Assembly (NCBI GenBank): GCA_963834425.1
Contig: CAWIBR010000008.1
Location: forward strand, 1-64,000
Source: CAVURS01 sp963834425
GTDB taxonomy: Bacteria; Actinomycetota; Actinomycetes; Actinomycetales; CAVURS01
Direction: 5' to 3'
DNA: 64,000 nucleotides
Under the pieces are notes generated by a model, which had not been told where the DNA came from, searched no databases, and saw nothing but the letters and a program-made list of their open reading frames with translations. This document shows, one piece after another, positions 40,043-49,615 of this stretch; position 1 is the stretch's first letter, and each line of letters starts with the position of its first letter. A program made the position numbers and the translations under genes.

Positions 40043-40942
40043 ATGACGATCAGGCGCCAAGACTTCACTGAGGACCGTTCGGCCGAGGTCGTGGCCGAGA
40101 GCTTCGGTGCCGCAACCGATCCACGACTGCGGGAGGTGTTGACCCAGCTGGTCCGCCATCTGCACGAATTCGTCAAGGAGGTCGAGCTGACGGGTGCCGA
40201 GTGGGAGGCTGCCGTCGATTTTCTCACCGATGCCGGCCGATGGAGCACCGGCGAGCGACAAGAGCTGATCCTGCTCTCCGACGTCCTTGGTGTCTCGATG
40301 CTGGTCGAGACGATCAACAACCGCAGCATCGGCGGTGCAACGGAGTCGACCGTGTTGGGTCCATTCCACGTCGTCGAGTCGCCGCCCCGCGAGCTCGGCG
40401 CCCTGATTGCGCTGGACGGCAAGGGTGAGCCGTGCCTGGTGACCGGTCGCGTCCTCGACCCGGATGGTCGCCCGCTGGCGGGCGCGCAGATTGATGTCTG
40501 GCAGGCCAACGACGAGGGCTTCTACGACGTGCAGCAACCCGACGCGCAGCCGGCCGGCAACCTGCGCGGGCTGTTCACCGCAGACGACGAAGGACGGTTC
40601 TGGTTTCGCACCGTGGTGCCGCGCTTCTATCCGATCCCCACCGACGGCCCGGTTGGAACGCTGCTCGCCGCAACCGGCCGGCATCCCTACCGGCCGGCGC
40701 ACATCCACTTCATCGTCTCCGCCCCGGGGCATCGGACGTTGACCACTCACGTGTTCGAGGCCGGCAGCCCCTACATCGACTCCGACGCGGTCTTCGGCGT
40801 CAAGGCCAGCCTGGTGCGCGAGTTCGCGACGGTGGACGACGCGGACTTGGCGGCTCGCCATGAGCTGCCGAACCCGTTCCGGCAGATGGATTTCGAGGTG
40901 ACGCTGCGCCGCGACGACCCCGTCGGTCAGCTCACCGAGTGA
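40043..40942 (+). CDS. Intradiol ring-cleavage dioxygenase, hydroxyquinol 1,2-dioxygenase-like
   Basis: Non-haem Fe(III) enzyme that opens catechol-type rings between the two hydroxyls. From the ATG at 40043 (GGAG eight bases before) it has 299 residues with iron ligands Y161 (WQANDEGFYD), Y196 (PRFYPIP), H220 and H222 (RPAHIHF). These positions closely match hydroxyquinol dioxygenases. The N-terminal helical dimer domain (about 1-105) is present. The product would be maleylacetate from hydroxyquinol, or muconate from catechol. No maleylacetate reductase is in the window. A TTG-started longer form (40019) is possible. Confidence 0.92.
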   Translation: MTIRRQDFTEDRSAEVVAESFGAATDPRLREVLTQLVRHLHEFVKEVELTGAEWEAAVDFLTDAGRWSTGERQELILLSDVLGVSMLVETINNRSIGGATESTVLGPFHVVESPPRELGALIALDGKGEPCLVTGRVLDPDGRPLAGAQIDVWQANDEGFYDVQQPDAQPAGNLRGLFTADDEGRFWFRTVVPRFYPIPTDGPVGTLLAATGRHPYRPAHIHFIVSAPGHRTLTTHVFEAGSPYIDSDAVFGVKASLVREFATVDDADLAARHELPNPFRQMDFEVTLRRDDPVGQLTE

Positions 40943-42494
40943 GAATCGCGTCCACTCTGCGGACGATCTGCCACGGGTTGTCGCGCTGCAACGCGGGCGG
41001 CAGCTGGGCGTCCGGCCAGTCCTGGTAGGCGACCGGAGCCAGCCAGCGCCGGATCGAGGTGGCGCCGACCGAGGTGTGCACCGAGTTGGTCGCCGGCCAC
41101 GGCCCGCCGTGGTGCATCGCCCAACAGACCGCGACTCCGGTCGGCCAGCCGTTGTAGATCACCCGCCCGACGCCGCGGGCCAGGACGTCACGCACCTCGG
41201 CCGCCGCATCCGCGTCGCTGTCGGCGGCGTGGACCGTCCCGGTCAGGCTGCCGGGGAGCGTCGCCAGGAAGGCCAACAGCTCGGCTCGGTCGGCGTAGCC
41301 CACCACGAAGCCGGTCGGGCCGAAGCACTCCTGCGCCCAGTCCTCGTGATGCTGACGGAAGGTCGCCAGGTCGGTCTCGAAGACGACGGGCGAGACGGCG
41401 AACCCATCGCCCGGCTCGGCGGCCGCCCCCGGCAGCGCGCGCAGCCCGTCCGCCGACGACAGCGCCGTACGCCGCTCGGCGAACGCCTGTTGCATGCCGC
41501 GGGTCAGCATGACGCCGCTCTCGGCGCCGGAGACCGCGGCGGCGATGGCGGTCACGAGCTCGGTCGGTGCCGCGCCGGCTGCGCTGTCAGATTCCGCTGT
41601 GGGCACGAACAGCAGGCCGGGGTTGGTGCAGTACTGCCCGGTGCCGAGGGTCAGGGAGCCGACGTAGCCGGCCGCGATCTCCTGCGCCCGTTCGCCGCTC
41701 GCCCCGGGCAGCACGACGACCGGGTTGACGCTGCCCAGCTCGCCGTAGAACGGGATCGGCATCGGCCGGGCAGCGGCCAGATCCATCAGCGCGCGCCCGC
41801 CGCGCAGCGAACCAGTGAAGCCGACCGCAGTGATCGCCGGGTGCTGGACCAGGTCGACGCCGGCCGAACGGCCCTGCACCAACCCCAGCAGGTCGGCCGG
41901 CTGGCCGGCTTCGGCCAGCGCCGCGCGAACGACGTCGGCGGTGCGTTGCGATGTCACCGGATGCGCCTCGTGAGCCTTCACGACGACCGCACAGCCGGCG
42001 GCCAGAGCGGAGGCCGTGTCACCGCCGGCGACGCTGAAGGCGAAGGGAAAGTTGCTGGCCGAGAAGACCGCGACCGGCCCGATCGGCTGCAGCATGCGGC
42101 GTACGTCGGGGCGGGGCGTCCCGGACTCGAGGCCGGAGTCGCCGGGGGAGATGACCGCCTCCACGAAGCTGCCCTCCTCGAGCACCTCGGCGAAGTGGCG
42201 CAGCTGGTTCGTCGTGCGGGTCAGCTCGCCGGTCAGGCGCGGCTGACCCAGGGCGGTCTCCAGGTCGGCCAGGCGCCGCAGCTCCTCGCCGTCGGCCTCG
42301 AGGGCGCTCGCGATCGCGCGCAGCACCTGGGCTCGATCGCGCGGATCGACCCGGGCCCAGGTCCGGCCGGCCGCGGCTGCGGCCTCGACCACGGCACCGA
42401 CATCGGCCGTGGCCGGCACGGGCGACCCGGCGGGAGCGCCGGTGCGCGGGTCGAAGCCTTGGATCGTCGGGGCCAGGTCTGCCGTGGTGGTCAT
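40932..42494 (-). CDS. Alpha-ketoglutaric semialdehyde dehydrogenase (KGSADH)-type aldehyde dehydrogenase
   Basis: 520 residues from the ATG at 42494, the size of KGSADH enzymes. It has IGPVAVFSASNFPFAFSVAG (substrate and NAD site), the general base Glu in FYGELGSVNPVVVLPG and the nucleophile Cys in TLGTGQYCTNPGLLFV, all in the KGSADH-specific form. It oxidises 2-oxoglutarate semialdehyde, the end of oxidative pentose, glucarate or hydroxyproline routes, to 2-oxoglutarate. Its 3' end overlaps the convergent dioxygenase by 11 bases. It is divergent from fucD, 46 bp apart. Confidence 0.9.
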   Translation of the reverse strand: MTTTADLAPTIQGFDPRTGAPAGSPVPATADVGAVVEAAAAAGRTWARVDPRDRAQVLRAIASALEADGEELRRLADLETALGQPRLTGELTRTTNQLRHFAEVLEEGSFVEAVISPGDSGLESGTPRPDVRRMLQPIGPVAVFSASNFPFAFSVAGGDTASALAAGCAVVVKAHEAHPVTSQRTADVVRAALAEAGQPADLLGLVQGRSAGVDLVQHPAITAVGFTGSLRGGRALMDLAAARPMPIPFYGELGSVNPVVVLPGASGERAQEIAAGYVGSLTLGTGQYCTNPGLLFVPTAESDSAAGAAPTELVTAIAAAVSGAESGVMLTRGMQQAFAERRTALSSADGLRALPGAAAEPGDGFAVSPVVFETDLATFRQHHEDWAQECFGPTGFVVGYADRAELLAFLATLPGSLTGTVHAADSDADAAAEVRDVLARGVGRVIYNGWPTGVAVCWAMHHGGPWPATNSVHTSVGATSIRRWLAPVAYQDWPDAQLPPALQRDNPWQIVRRVDAILTR

Positions 42495-42540
42495 GCGAGC
42501 CATCCTCGCAACCGGCTGGCGTCGATGACAGGGTGGTCCG

Positions 42541-43848
42541 ATGTCGCGCTTCGTCTCCCTGGACGCCAGGGACATCCGCTTCCCCACCTCGCGAGAGCTG
42601 GACGGCTCCGATGCCATGAACCCCGACCCGGACTACTCGGCGGCCTACGTCGTGCTGCGGACGGATGCCGACGACGGCCTGGAGGGTCATGGGTTCACCT
42701 TCACGTCCGGGCGCGGCAACGACGTGCAGACCTCCGCGATCGCCGCGCTCGCGCCGTGGATCGTCGGTCGTGACGTCGAGGACGTGCTCGAGCACCTGGG
42801 TGATGTCGGCCGCGAGCTGACCGGCGATCCCCACCTGCGCTGGCTGGGCCCCGAGAAGGGCGTCCTGCACATGGCGATCGGTGCGGTGCTGAACGCCTTG
42901 TGGGACCTGCGGGCCAAGCGGGCCGGGCAACCGTTGTGGCAGCTGCTGGCCGGCCTGAGCCCCGAGCAGATCGTCGACCTGGTCGACTTCCGTTACCTCT
43001 CGGACGCGTTGACCCGCGAGGACGCGCTGACCATCTTGCGGGCGGCCGAGGGTGGTCGGGCGGGGCGTTCGCAGCAGTTGCTGGCCGAGGGCTATCCGGC
43101 GTACACGACGACGCCGGGGTGGCTCGGCTATGACGACGCCAAGCTCGAACGCCTCTCCCGGGAGGCGGTGGCCGACGGCTTCGGGATGATCAAGGTCAAG
43201 GTCGGTGGGGACCTCGATGACGACGTACGCCGGATGGGGATCGCCCGGGCCGCCGTCGGACCGGACGTCGAGATCGCGATCGATGCGAACCAGCGCTGGG
43301 ACGTCGCCCCCGCCATCGCCTGGGTCAACCGGCTGGCCGAGTTCCGGCCGTACTGGATCGAGGAGCCGACCAGCCCGGACGACGTGCTGGGCCACGCGGC
43401 CATCCGGGTGGGCGTCGCGCCGGTGCGGGTGGCCACGGGTGAGCAGACGCAGAACCGCATCATCGTCAAGCAGCTGCTCCAGGCCGGGGCCATCGATGTC
43501 TTCCAGCTCGACGCCACGCGGGTCGGCGGCGTCAACGAGAACGTCGCAATCCTGTTGCTGGCCGCCAAGTTCGGCGTGCCCGTGTGTCCGCACGCCGGTG
43601 GCGTCGGCCTGTGCGAGCTGGTGCAGCACCTGGCGATGTTCGACTTCGTGGCCGTCAGCGGCAGCCAACAGGGCCGGATGATCGAGTACGTCGACCACTT
43701 GCACGAGCACTTCCTCGACCCGGTGCAGATCCGGGCCGGCCGTTACCTGGCTCCGACCTCGCCCGGATTCAGCGCTCAGATCGCGCCGGCGTCGTTGGCC
43801 GAGTATGCGTTTCCGGACGGTCCGGTCTGGCGGGCCGAGTCGGACTGA
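42541..43848 (+). CDS. fucD: L-fuconate dehydratase (enolase superfamily)
   Basis: 435 residues, intact. The protein opens with the FucD-specific FPTSRELDGSDAMNPDPDYS. The active-site set is K218 and K220 (IKVKVG), D248 and N250 (IAIDANQ), E274 (IEEPTSP), E301 (ATGEQTQN) and H351 (VCPHAGG), the same numbering as the characterised Xanthomonas fuconate dehydratase. It converts L-fuconate to 2-keto-3-deoxy-L-fuconate, using Mg2+. SDR 2 is a candidate for the next step; no FAH-type diketo-hydrolase is present in the window. Confidence 0.93.
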   Translation: MSRFVSLDARDIRFPTSRELDGSDAMNPDPDYSAAYVVLRTDADDGLEGHGFTFTSGRGNDVQTSAIAALAPWIVGRDVEDVLEHLGDVGRELTGDPHLRWLGPEKGVLHMAIGAVLNALWDLRAKRAGQPLWQLLAGLSPEQIVDLVDFRYLSDALTREDALTILRAAEGGRAGRSQQLLAEGYPAYTTTPGWLGYDDAKLERLSREAVADGFGMIKVKVGGDLDDDVRRMGIARAAVGPDVEIAIDANQRWDVAPAIAWVNRLAEFRPYWIEEPTSPDDVLGHAAIRVGVAPVRVATGEQTQNRIIVKQLLQAGAIDVFQLDATRVGGVNENVAILLLAAKFGVPVCPHAGGVGLCELVQHLAMFDFVAVSGSQQGRMIEYVDHLHEHFLDPVQIRAGRYLAPTSPGFSAQIAPASLAEYAFPDGPVWRAESD

Positions 43849-45492
43849 CCGGCGAGCAGCTCGGAGAGCCGGGCCCCGGGCGCGACGATCTCGGGGTCCA
43901 CGCGGACGTCGACGACGTTGACCCCCCGCGCGCGATGGGCCGCGTCGATGGCTGAAGCCAGGTCGGCCTCGTGCGTCACCGTCACCCCGCCGGCGCCCAG
44001 GCTTCGAGCCAGCGCCGCCACGTCGATCGGTCCGATGTCGACGGCGCTCAGCCGGCCGAGCTGGCGGGCCTGATGCATCGCGATCGTCCCCTGCAGGCCG
44101 TTGCTCAGCACGAGGAGCGTGAGGTCGATGCCTTCTCGCACAGCGGTTTCGATCTCCATCGCCGTCATGGAGAAGCCGCCGTCACCGGCCACACCCACGA
44201 CGGTCCGGCCCGGCGCGGCGAGCTTCGCGCCGATGGCGCCGGGGACGCCATAACCCATCGCACCGTTCGTGGGGGCTACTTGGGAGTGCGGCGGATCGAT
44301 AGATCCAGTGCTGGTGCAGGAAGGCGGCGAAGTTGCCCGCGTCGTTAGCGATGACCGCATCGGGCGGCAGCACCTCACTCATGGCCCCGATGACGCGGGC
44401 CGGGTCGATGCCACCCGGGCTGCGGCTGGCGCCGATCTCGGCGGAGCGCAGGTAGACCCCGTGCGCACCGGTCCAGTCCCGGTGCGGACGGGTCTCGGGA
44501 GCGGCGGCGGCCAACCGGCCCAGGAAGTCCCGAGCGCCGCCCACGATGCCCAGACTCACCGCGCGCCCGGCTCCGATCACGGTGGCCTCGACGTCGACCT
44601 GGATGACCTCGGTCGTCGGCAGCGGGAGCGTGTAGCCCTGAGTCGTGATCTCGCTCAACCGCGAGCCGACCACGAGCACCAGGTCGGCCTGGCGGAGCGC
44701 GGCCAGGCGAGGTCGGTCCAGGCCGAGCCCCAGCGGCCCGAGGTAGAGCTCGTGGTCATTGGGGAAGGCGTCCTGCCGACGGAAGGCCGTGTAGACGCCG
44801 ACCCGGAACCGCTCGGCCACATCGATCAGCCGGGCTCGGCCGTGGGCGGCGCCGGCTCCGGCAATGATGACCGGATTGGTCGCTGTGGCAAGCCGTTTCG
44901 CCACCTCGGCCACCGCTGGCGAGCTAGCCGTGGGGGAGACGGGCCGGGCCCTGACCCGGCGCAGGCTGGCGGCTTGGTTGTCCGGGGAGATGTCGCCGGT
45001 CAGCAGGTCGGCCGGCAGGGCCACCATCACCGGACCCGGCCGCCCGGTCCGAGCGATCCGGAGGCCTTCCGCGATCAGCTCCGGGATCTGTTCGGTCCGG
45101 CCGGCCGTCACCGACCATTTGGTGATTCCCCGGTAGAAGTCCGGCAGGTCGACCTCCTGGAACGCCTCGCGCCCGAGGAACTCGGTCTCGACCTGGCCGA
45201 GCAGGACCAGCATCGGCGTCGAGTCCTGGAATGCCGTGTGGACACCGATGGCCAGGTTGGCCGCGCCCACCGCGCGAGTGCCCGCCGCGACGGCCGGCTG
45301 ACCGGTCATCTTCGCGTCGGCCTCGGCCATGAAGGCCGCACCGGACTCGTGCCGAGTCGACACGAGTCGCAAGCCGGGGTGGCGCTGGACGCCGTCCAGG
45401 ATCGGCAGGAAGCTCTCGCCGGGCACGCAGTAGAACCGCTCCACCCCGGCAGCGACGAGCAGGTCCGCGACCGCGCTCCCGACCTCAACCAT
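43776..45492 (-). CDS. Thiamine-diphosphate-dependent acetolactate-synthase-like enzyme (frame-interrupted near 44290)
   Basis: The N-terminal Pyr domain has the catalytic Glu in STRHESGAAFMAEAD, a central domain with VIIAGAGAAHGRARL follows, and the C-terminal PP domain lies in another frame with GDGGFSMTAMEIETAV and the Asn of VLSNG as the ThDP-Mg site. One indel near 44290 joins the frames. The family includes acetolactate synthase, benzoylformate decarboxylase and carboligases; without the regulatory subunit this is more likely a 2-keto-acid decarboxylase or lyase of the island. The frame ends 73 bases inside convergent fucD, so the true stop may lie earlier. Confidence 0.78.
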
Positions 45493-46804
45493 CGGTCAGC
45501 CGGTACAGGATCTCGCCGGCGTCGGGGACGACGAGCGTCCGCGGATCAGCGGCCTCGGCGGCCAGGTCGAGCGCGGCCGGGTCGAGGTAGCCGAGGTTGG
45601 CGGCGAGGACGACGTCGCGGGGGATCGACGTGGCAAGCGTGACGCTGACCCGGGCCCGCTCGCCGTGGACGGGGTCGTAGGTGCCGACTCCCCGCAGGTG
45701 GGTCGAGTGGGCGAGGACGCCCCAGTGATAGCCCGAGAACCGGTCCCACTGGGCCAGGAAATAGTCGCGGCAGTGATAGCCGATCTGGTTGATCTCCGGG
45801 TGCATTCGCGAGATCTCGGTGATGTGCGGTGCGTAAAGGATGACCTCGCCGCCGTCCGCGACGACCGGCTCCAGCTTGTAGAAGCCCTTGGCCGCGGTCC
45901 ACATGTCGTCGTACCGCTCGGGGATCAGGCACACGACCCGCTCGACGGGCCGGTCGAGGTAGCGCACGTGGGTCTGCGCCGCGACGCTCGCCGCGGCTGC
46001 CCAGGACGCCACCGGATCGCCGTACGCCGCGCAGCTGAGGTCGTCGCCATGCTCCCCCTGCTCGTTGTGGCCGCCGGGTCGCACGACGACGCTGAGTGCG
46101 AGCCGCTGGGCTGGGACCAGCGCCGCGGCTTCGTCGATCAGCGCTCGGACCGGAGTGATGCCGGGGCGGCCGATGATGTCGCGGCTGGTGATCAGCGCGC
46201 CCAGCCAGTGGGAGAGGTCGATCACCTCCTGACCGCCGACCCCGGGGAAGAAGTACTTGTTGCCGCCGGAGAAGCCGACCACCTCGTGCGGAAAGACCGG
46301 CCCGACCACCAGCGCGACATCGTGCTCGACAACGGCCCGGTTGAGCCGGACCTCGACCGAGCGGTCGAGGCGACCGTCGGACAGCTCGCGGACCCGCTCG
46401 GCCGGGATGGCGCCGAGGTCGACGAAGGTCTCCGGCTCCCACCACTCGTGGTCGAGCACGGTCAGGCCGGGATAGGTCGCGGCCAGCCCGCGCTCGGCGT
46501 ACCCGAGATGGCGGGCGGTGGCCTCGGGGCTCATCGCGGCGTGGGTGCCGAGCGCGATGAGCACGGTCAACCGGGAGACCCGGCTGGCCACGGCGTCGTG
46601 CACCGCGCCGAGGAGCAGGGGGAGCGGGCAGCTGCGGGTCGCGTCGGGGACGAGGAGGCAGACGCTGCGGCCGTCGAGGTCGGTCGCGTCGAGCTGCTCG
46701 CGCACGAACTGGCGCACCTGGTCGGGGTGCAGCGTCTCGCCCGGACCGCCGAGGACGGTGGCCGGTTGCCGCTGAGTGCTCCGAGCGCCCACGATGTCGG
46801 GCAT
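45485..46804 (-). CDS. LarA-family nickel-pincer racemase/2-epimerase
   Basis: 439 residues from the ATG at 46804. LarA catalytic residues are all in place: D54 and R57 in PDATRSCP, H88 in GTHAAMS, and H173, K183, H199 (FPHEVVGFSGGNKYFFP then LSHW), with the exact 10- and 16-residue spacings of lactate racemase. LarA homologues racemise or epimerise 2-hydroxyacids through a nickel-pincer nucleotide bound at the Lys. Here, next to UxaC and a UxuB-like enzyme, an aldonate 2-epimerase (gluconate/mannonate type) is a plausible role. No larB, larC or larE is in the window. It overlaps the TPP gene by eight bases. Confidence 0.88.
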   Translation of the reverse strand: MPDIVGARSTQRQPATVLGGPGETLHPDQVRQFVREQLDATDLDGRSVCLLVPDATRSCPLPLLLGAVHDAVASRVSRLTVLIALGTHAAMSPEATARHLGYAERGLAATYPGLTVLDHEWWEPETFVDLGAIPAERVRELSDGRLDRSVEVRLNRAVVEHDVALVVGPVFPHEVVGFSGGNKYFFPGVGGQEVIDLSHWLGALITSRDIIGRPGITPVRALIDEAAALVPAQRLALSVVVRPGGHNEQGEHGDDLSCAAYGDPVASWAAAASVAAQTHVRYLDRPVERVVCLIPERYDDMWTAAKGFYKLEPVVADGGEVILYAPHITEISRMHPEINQIGYHCRDYFLAQWDRFSGYHWGVLAHSTHLRGVGTYDPVHGERARVSVTLATSIPRDVVLAANLGYLDPAALDLAAEAADPRTLVVPDAGEILYRLTDG

Positions 46805-48215
46805 GGCCGATGCTCTCACGATCCACCCGGATCGGCTGTTGCCGGCCGACCCTGAGGTGCGCGCAATCGCCCGGCGCCTCTACGGACTGGTGCGGGACCT
46901 CCCGATCATCTCGCCGCACGGACACGTGGACCCGCGAATCCTGTTGACCGACAGTCCGTTTGGTGACCCGGCGAGCCTGTTGATCACACCGGACCACTAC
47001 GTCACGCGGCTGCTGCACGCGAGCGGGGTGCCGCTCGAGCGGCTCGGCGTCGGTCGGGGACCTCTGGCTGAGGCCGATGCCCGCGACGCCTGGCGGGCGC
47101 TGTGCGAGCACTGGGCGGTCTTTCGCGGGACGCCGGTCCGGCAGTGGCTGGAGGCGGAGCTGGTCGAGATCTTCGGGGTCGACCAGCGGCCCTCGGCCGA
47201 GACGGCGGACGCGATCTTCGACCAGATCGCCGGCTGCCTGGCCCGACCGGGCTTCCGGCCGCGCGCGCTGTTCGAGCGGTTCGGCATCGAGGTGCTCGCG
47301 ACCACCGATGACCCGGCCGACGACCTGGCCGCGCATGCGGCGCTTGCGGCCGATCCGACCTGGACCGGCCGGGTCGTGCCGACCTTCCGGCCGGACCGTT
47401 ATCTGGAACCGGGCCGAGCGGGCTGGGTCGACGACGTCCGGCGGCTGGGTGCGGTTGCGGATGAGGACGTTGGCTCTTACGCCGGTTTCGTGCGCGCGCT
47501 GGAGAGTCGTCGCCGGGTGTTCGTCGAGCACGGTGCGACCTCGGCCGACCACAGCCACCGCGACGTGCGCACCGACCCGCTGTCGGACGGCGAGGCCGAC
47601 CGGATCTATGCGGCCGCGCTGGCGGGCGTCGCCAGCGCCGAGGAGGCCACGGCCTTCCGCCGGCACATGCTGCTCGAGATGGCCCGGATGTCCTGCGACG
47701 ACGGGTTGGTGATGACCCTGCACCCCGGCGTGCATCGGGACCACCACGGCCCGTCGGCCGCGCGGTTCGGGCCGGACCAGGGGCACGACATCCCGGTCCG
47801 GGTCGAGTTCACCGATGCGCTGCAGCCGTTGCTCGAGCGCTATGGCACCGATCCGGGGTTCCAGCTGGTGATCTTCACCCTGGACGAGAGCGTCTTCTCG
47901 CGGGAGCTGGCACCACTGGCCGGCTTCTATCCGTCGGTCTACGTCGGGGCGCCCTGGTGGTTTCTCGATGCGCCGGATGCCATCCGGCGCTGGCGCTCGG
48001 CCGTCACCGAGACCATCGGCTTCTCCCGGACCTCCGGCTTCGTCGACGACACCCGGGCGTTCTGCTCGATCCCCGCGCGGCACGACATGTCGCGCCGGCT
48101 GGACTGCGGCTATCTGGCCGGCCTGGTCGCCGAGCACCGGCTCACCGAGGACGAGGCGGCCGAGACGGCGGTCGAGCTGGTCAGCGTGAACCCGCGACGG
48201 GCCTTCCGGCTGTGA
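46803..48215 (+). CDS. uxaC: Glucuronate isomerase
   Basis: 470 residues from the ATG at 46803, the normal UxaC length. The family starts with the metal site SPHGHVDPRILLTD. ATTDDPADDLAAH, VVPTFRPDRYL, the His-rich VMTLHPGVHRDHHGP, and YPSVYVGAPWWFLD follow in order. It isomerises D-glucuronate to D-fructuronate (or galacturonate to tagaturonate). The start codon overlaps that of the divergent larA by two bases, and the stop overlaps the next gene (GTGA at 48212). Confidence 0.95.
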   Translation: MADALTIHPDRLLPADPEVRAIARRLYGLVRDLPIISPHGHVDPRILLTDSPFGDPASLLITPDHYVTRLLHASGVPLERLGVGRGPLAEADARDAWRALCEHWAVFRGTPVRQWLEAELVEIFGVDQRPSAETADAIFDQIAGCLARPGFRPRALFERFGIEVLATTDDPADDLAAHAALAADPTWTGRVVPTFRPDRYLEPGRAGWVDDVRRLGAVADEDVGSYAGFVRALESRRRVFVEHGATSADHSHRDVRTDPLSDGEADRIYAAALAGVASAEEATAFRRHMLLEMARMSCDDGLVMTLHPGVHRDHHGPSAARFGPDQGHDIPVRVEFTDALQPLLERYGTDPGFQLVIFTLDESVFSRELAPLAGFYPSVYVGAPWWFLDAPDAIRRWRSAVTETIGFSRTSGFVDDTRAFCSIPARHDMSRRLDCGYLAGLVAEHRLTEDEAAETAVELVSVNPRRAFRL

Positions 48216-49615
48216 CCGCTCTGACCCCGGGTGGGGGCGAAACCGCAAGCCGGCCAAGGCTTTCGCGCTCTGCCCTTGGTCTGGGCCGCCCGGCTCCGGT
48301 GCGGATCGTGCATCTCGGACTCGGTGGCTTCGCCCGCGCACACCAGGCGTGGTACACCGCGAAAGCACCCGACGCCGACGCTTGGGGAATCGCCGGGTTC
48401 ACCGGTCGCTCGCCGGACGTCGCGCAGCGACTGGAACCTCAGGACGGACTCTTCACCCTGGTCACCCGGGGGGAGGCAGACGCGGCGTACGAGGTGGTCG
48501 GCAGTCTCAGCGAGGTGCATGCCGCGGGCGACCACGACGCCTGGCTCGCGCTGCTGAGCCGGCAGGAGGTGGCTGTCGTGACCATCACCGTGACCGAGGC
48601 GGGCTACTGCCGGTCCGCGGCCGGTGGTCTGGACCTGGATCGCGAGGACGTAGCCCGAGATCTGGCTGCGCTGCAGGCAGATTCGCGGGCGGCCGTCGGC
48701 ACGGCGCCGGGGCGGCTGGTGTCCGGTCTGCTGGCCCGACGAGCTGCCGGCGGCGAGGGTCTGACGATGGTGCCGTGCGACAACCTTCCGCACAACGGAG
48801 CAGCCGTCGCGCTCGTGGTTCGCCAGCTGGCCGACGAGGTGGACGCCTCACTCGGTGCGTGGATCGACGCGCAGGTGTCGTTCGCCAGCACCATGGTCGA
48901 CCGGATCACCCCGCGCACCGAACCGGCGGACGTCGACCTCGTGGCCCAGGTCACCGGTTGGCGGGACGAGGCTCCGGTGGTGACCGAGCCCTACAGCGAG
49001 TGGGTGATCAGCGGGACGTTTCCCGGAGGCCGGCCGAGCTGGGAGGCAGCCGGGGCGCTCCTGGTCGATGACGTCGAACCGTTCGAGACCCGGAAACTGT
49101 GGCTGCTCAACGGGGCCCACAGCATCCTGGCGCTCGCCGGCGACCTGCGCGGGCATCGCACGGTCGCCGACGCGGTCGCCGACCCGGAGTGTCACGCGTG
49201 GGTGGAGCAATGGTGGGACGAGGCCCAGCCGCACCTCTCCTTGTCGACGTCGGTCATCGACGACTACCGGACCGCCTTGCTAGGCCGGTTCGCCAACCCG
49301 AGCATCGAGCACCGGCTGACCCAGATCGCGACCGACAGCTCGCAGAAGGTCCCGGTCCGCTTCCTGCCAGTCCTGCGAGCCGAGCGTGCGGCCGGGCGGA
49401 TGCCGCTCGGTGCCGCGAGGGCCATCGGCGCCTGGGTCGCGCACCTGCGCGGGTCGGGTACACCGATCGCCGACGCCGACGCCCAGCGCTGGATCGCCTT
49501 GGCCGGCGGCACCGACGGCGTACGTCGGGTCCTGACCGCCCTGGGCGAGGACCTCGGTAACGACGACGAGCTAGCGGTCGCGGTCGACGAGGCGAGCCGC
49601 GAGCTCCTCCGATGA
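48212..49615 (+). CDS. uxuB: Fructuronate reductase/mannitol dehydrogenase family protein, UxuB-like
   Basis: 467 residues, intact, starting inside the uxaC stop. The cofactor loop is IVHLGLGGFARAHQAWY, then VTITVTEAGYCRS, MVPCDNLPHNG, FASTMVDRITPRT and the active-site block ETRKLWLLNGAHSILALAGD with the catalytic Lys. Directly after glucuronate isomerase, reduction of D-fructuronate to D-mannonate is the expected reaction. UxuA at 37687 would take the product. The paralogue at 34342 probably handles a different polyol. Confidence 0.9.
   Translation: MTALTPGGGETASRPRLSRSALGLGRPAPVRIVHLGLGGFARAHQAWYTAKAPDADAWGIAGFTGRSPDVAQRLEPQDGLFTLVTRGEADAAYEVVGSLSEVHAAGDHDAWLALLSRQEVAVVTITVTEAGYCRSAAGGLDLDREDVARDLAALQADSRAAVGTAPGRLVSGLLARRAAGGEGLTMVPCDNLPHNGAAVALVVRQLADEVDASLGAWIDAQVSFASTMVDRITPRTEPADVDLVAQVTGWRDEAPVVTEPYSEWVISGTFPGGRPSWEAAGALLVDDVEPFETRKLWLLNGAHSILALAGDLRGHRTVADAVADPECHAWVEQWWDEAQPHLSLSTSVIDDYRTALLGRFANPSIEHRLTQIATDSSQKVPVRFLPVLRAERAAGRMPLGAARAIGAWVAHLRGSGTPIADADAQRWIALAGGTDGVRRVLTALGEDLGNDDELAVAVDEASRELLR

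Noticed and set aside
45546..48368. 940-codon minus-strand frame across uxaC and larA
   Set aside because: Its product is Arg/Pro/Ala-rich without domain signatures, and it runs antisense through uxaC and out of frame through larA, both clearly real.
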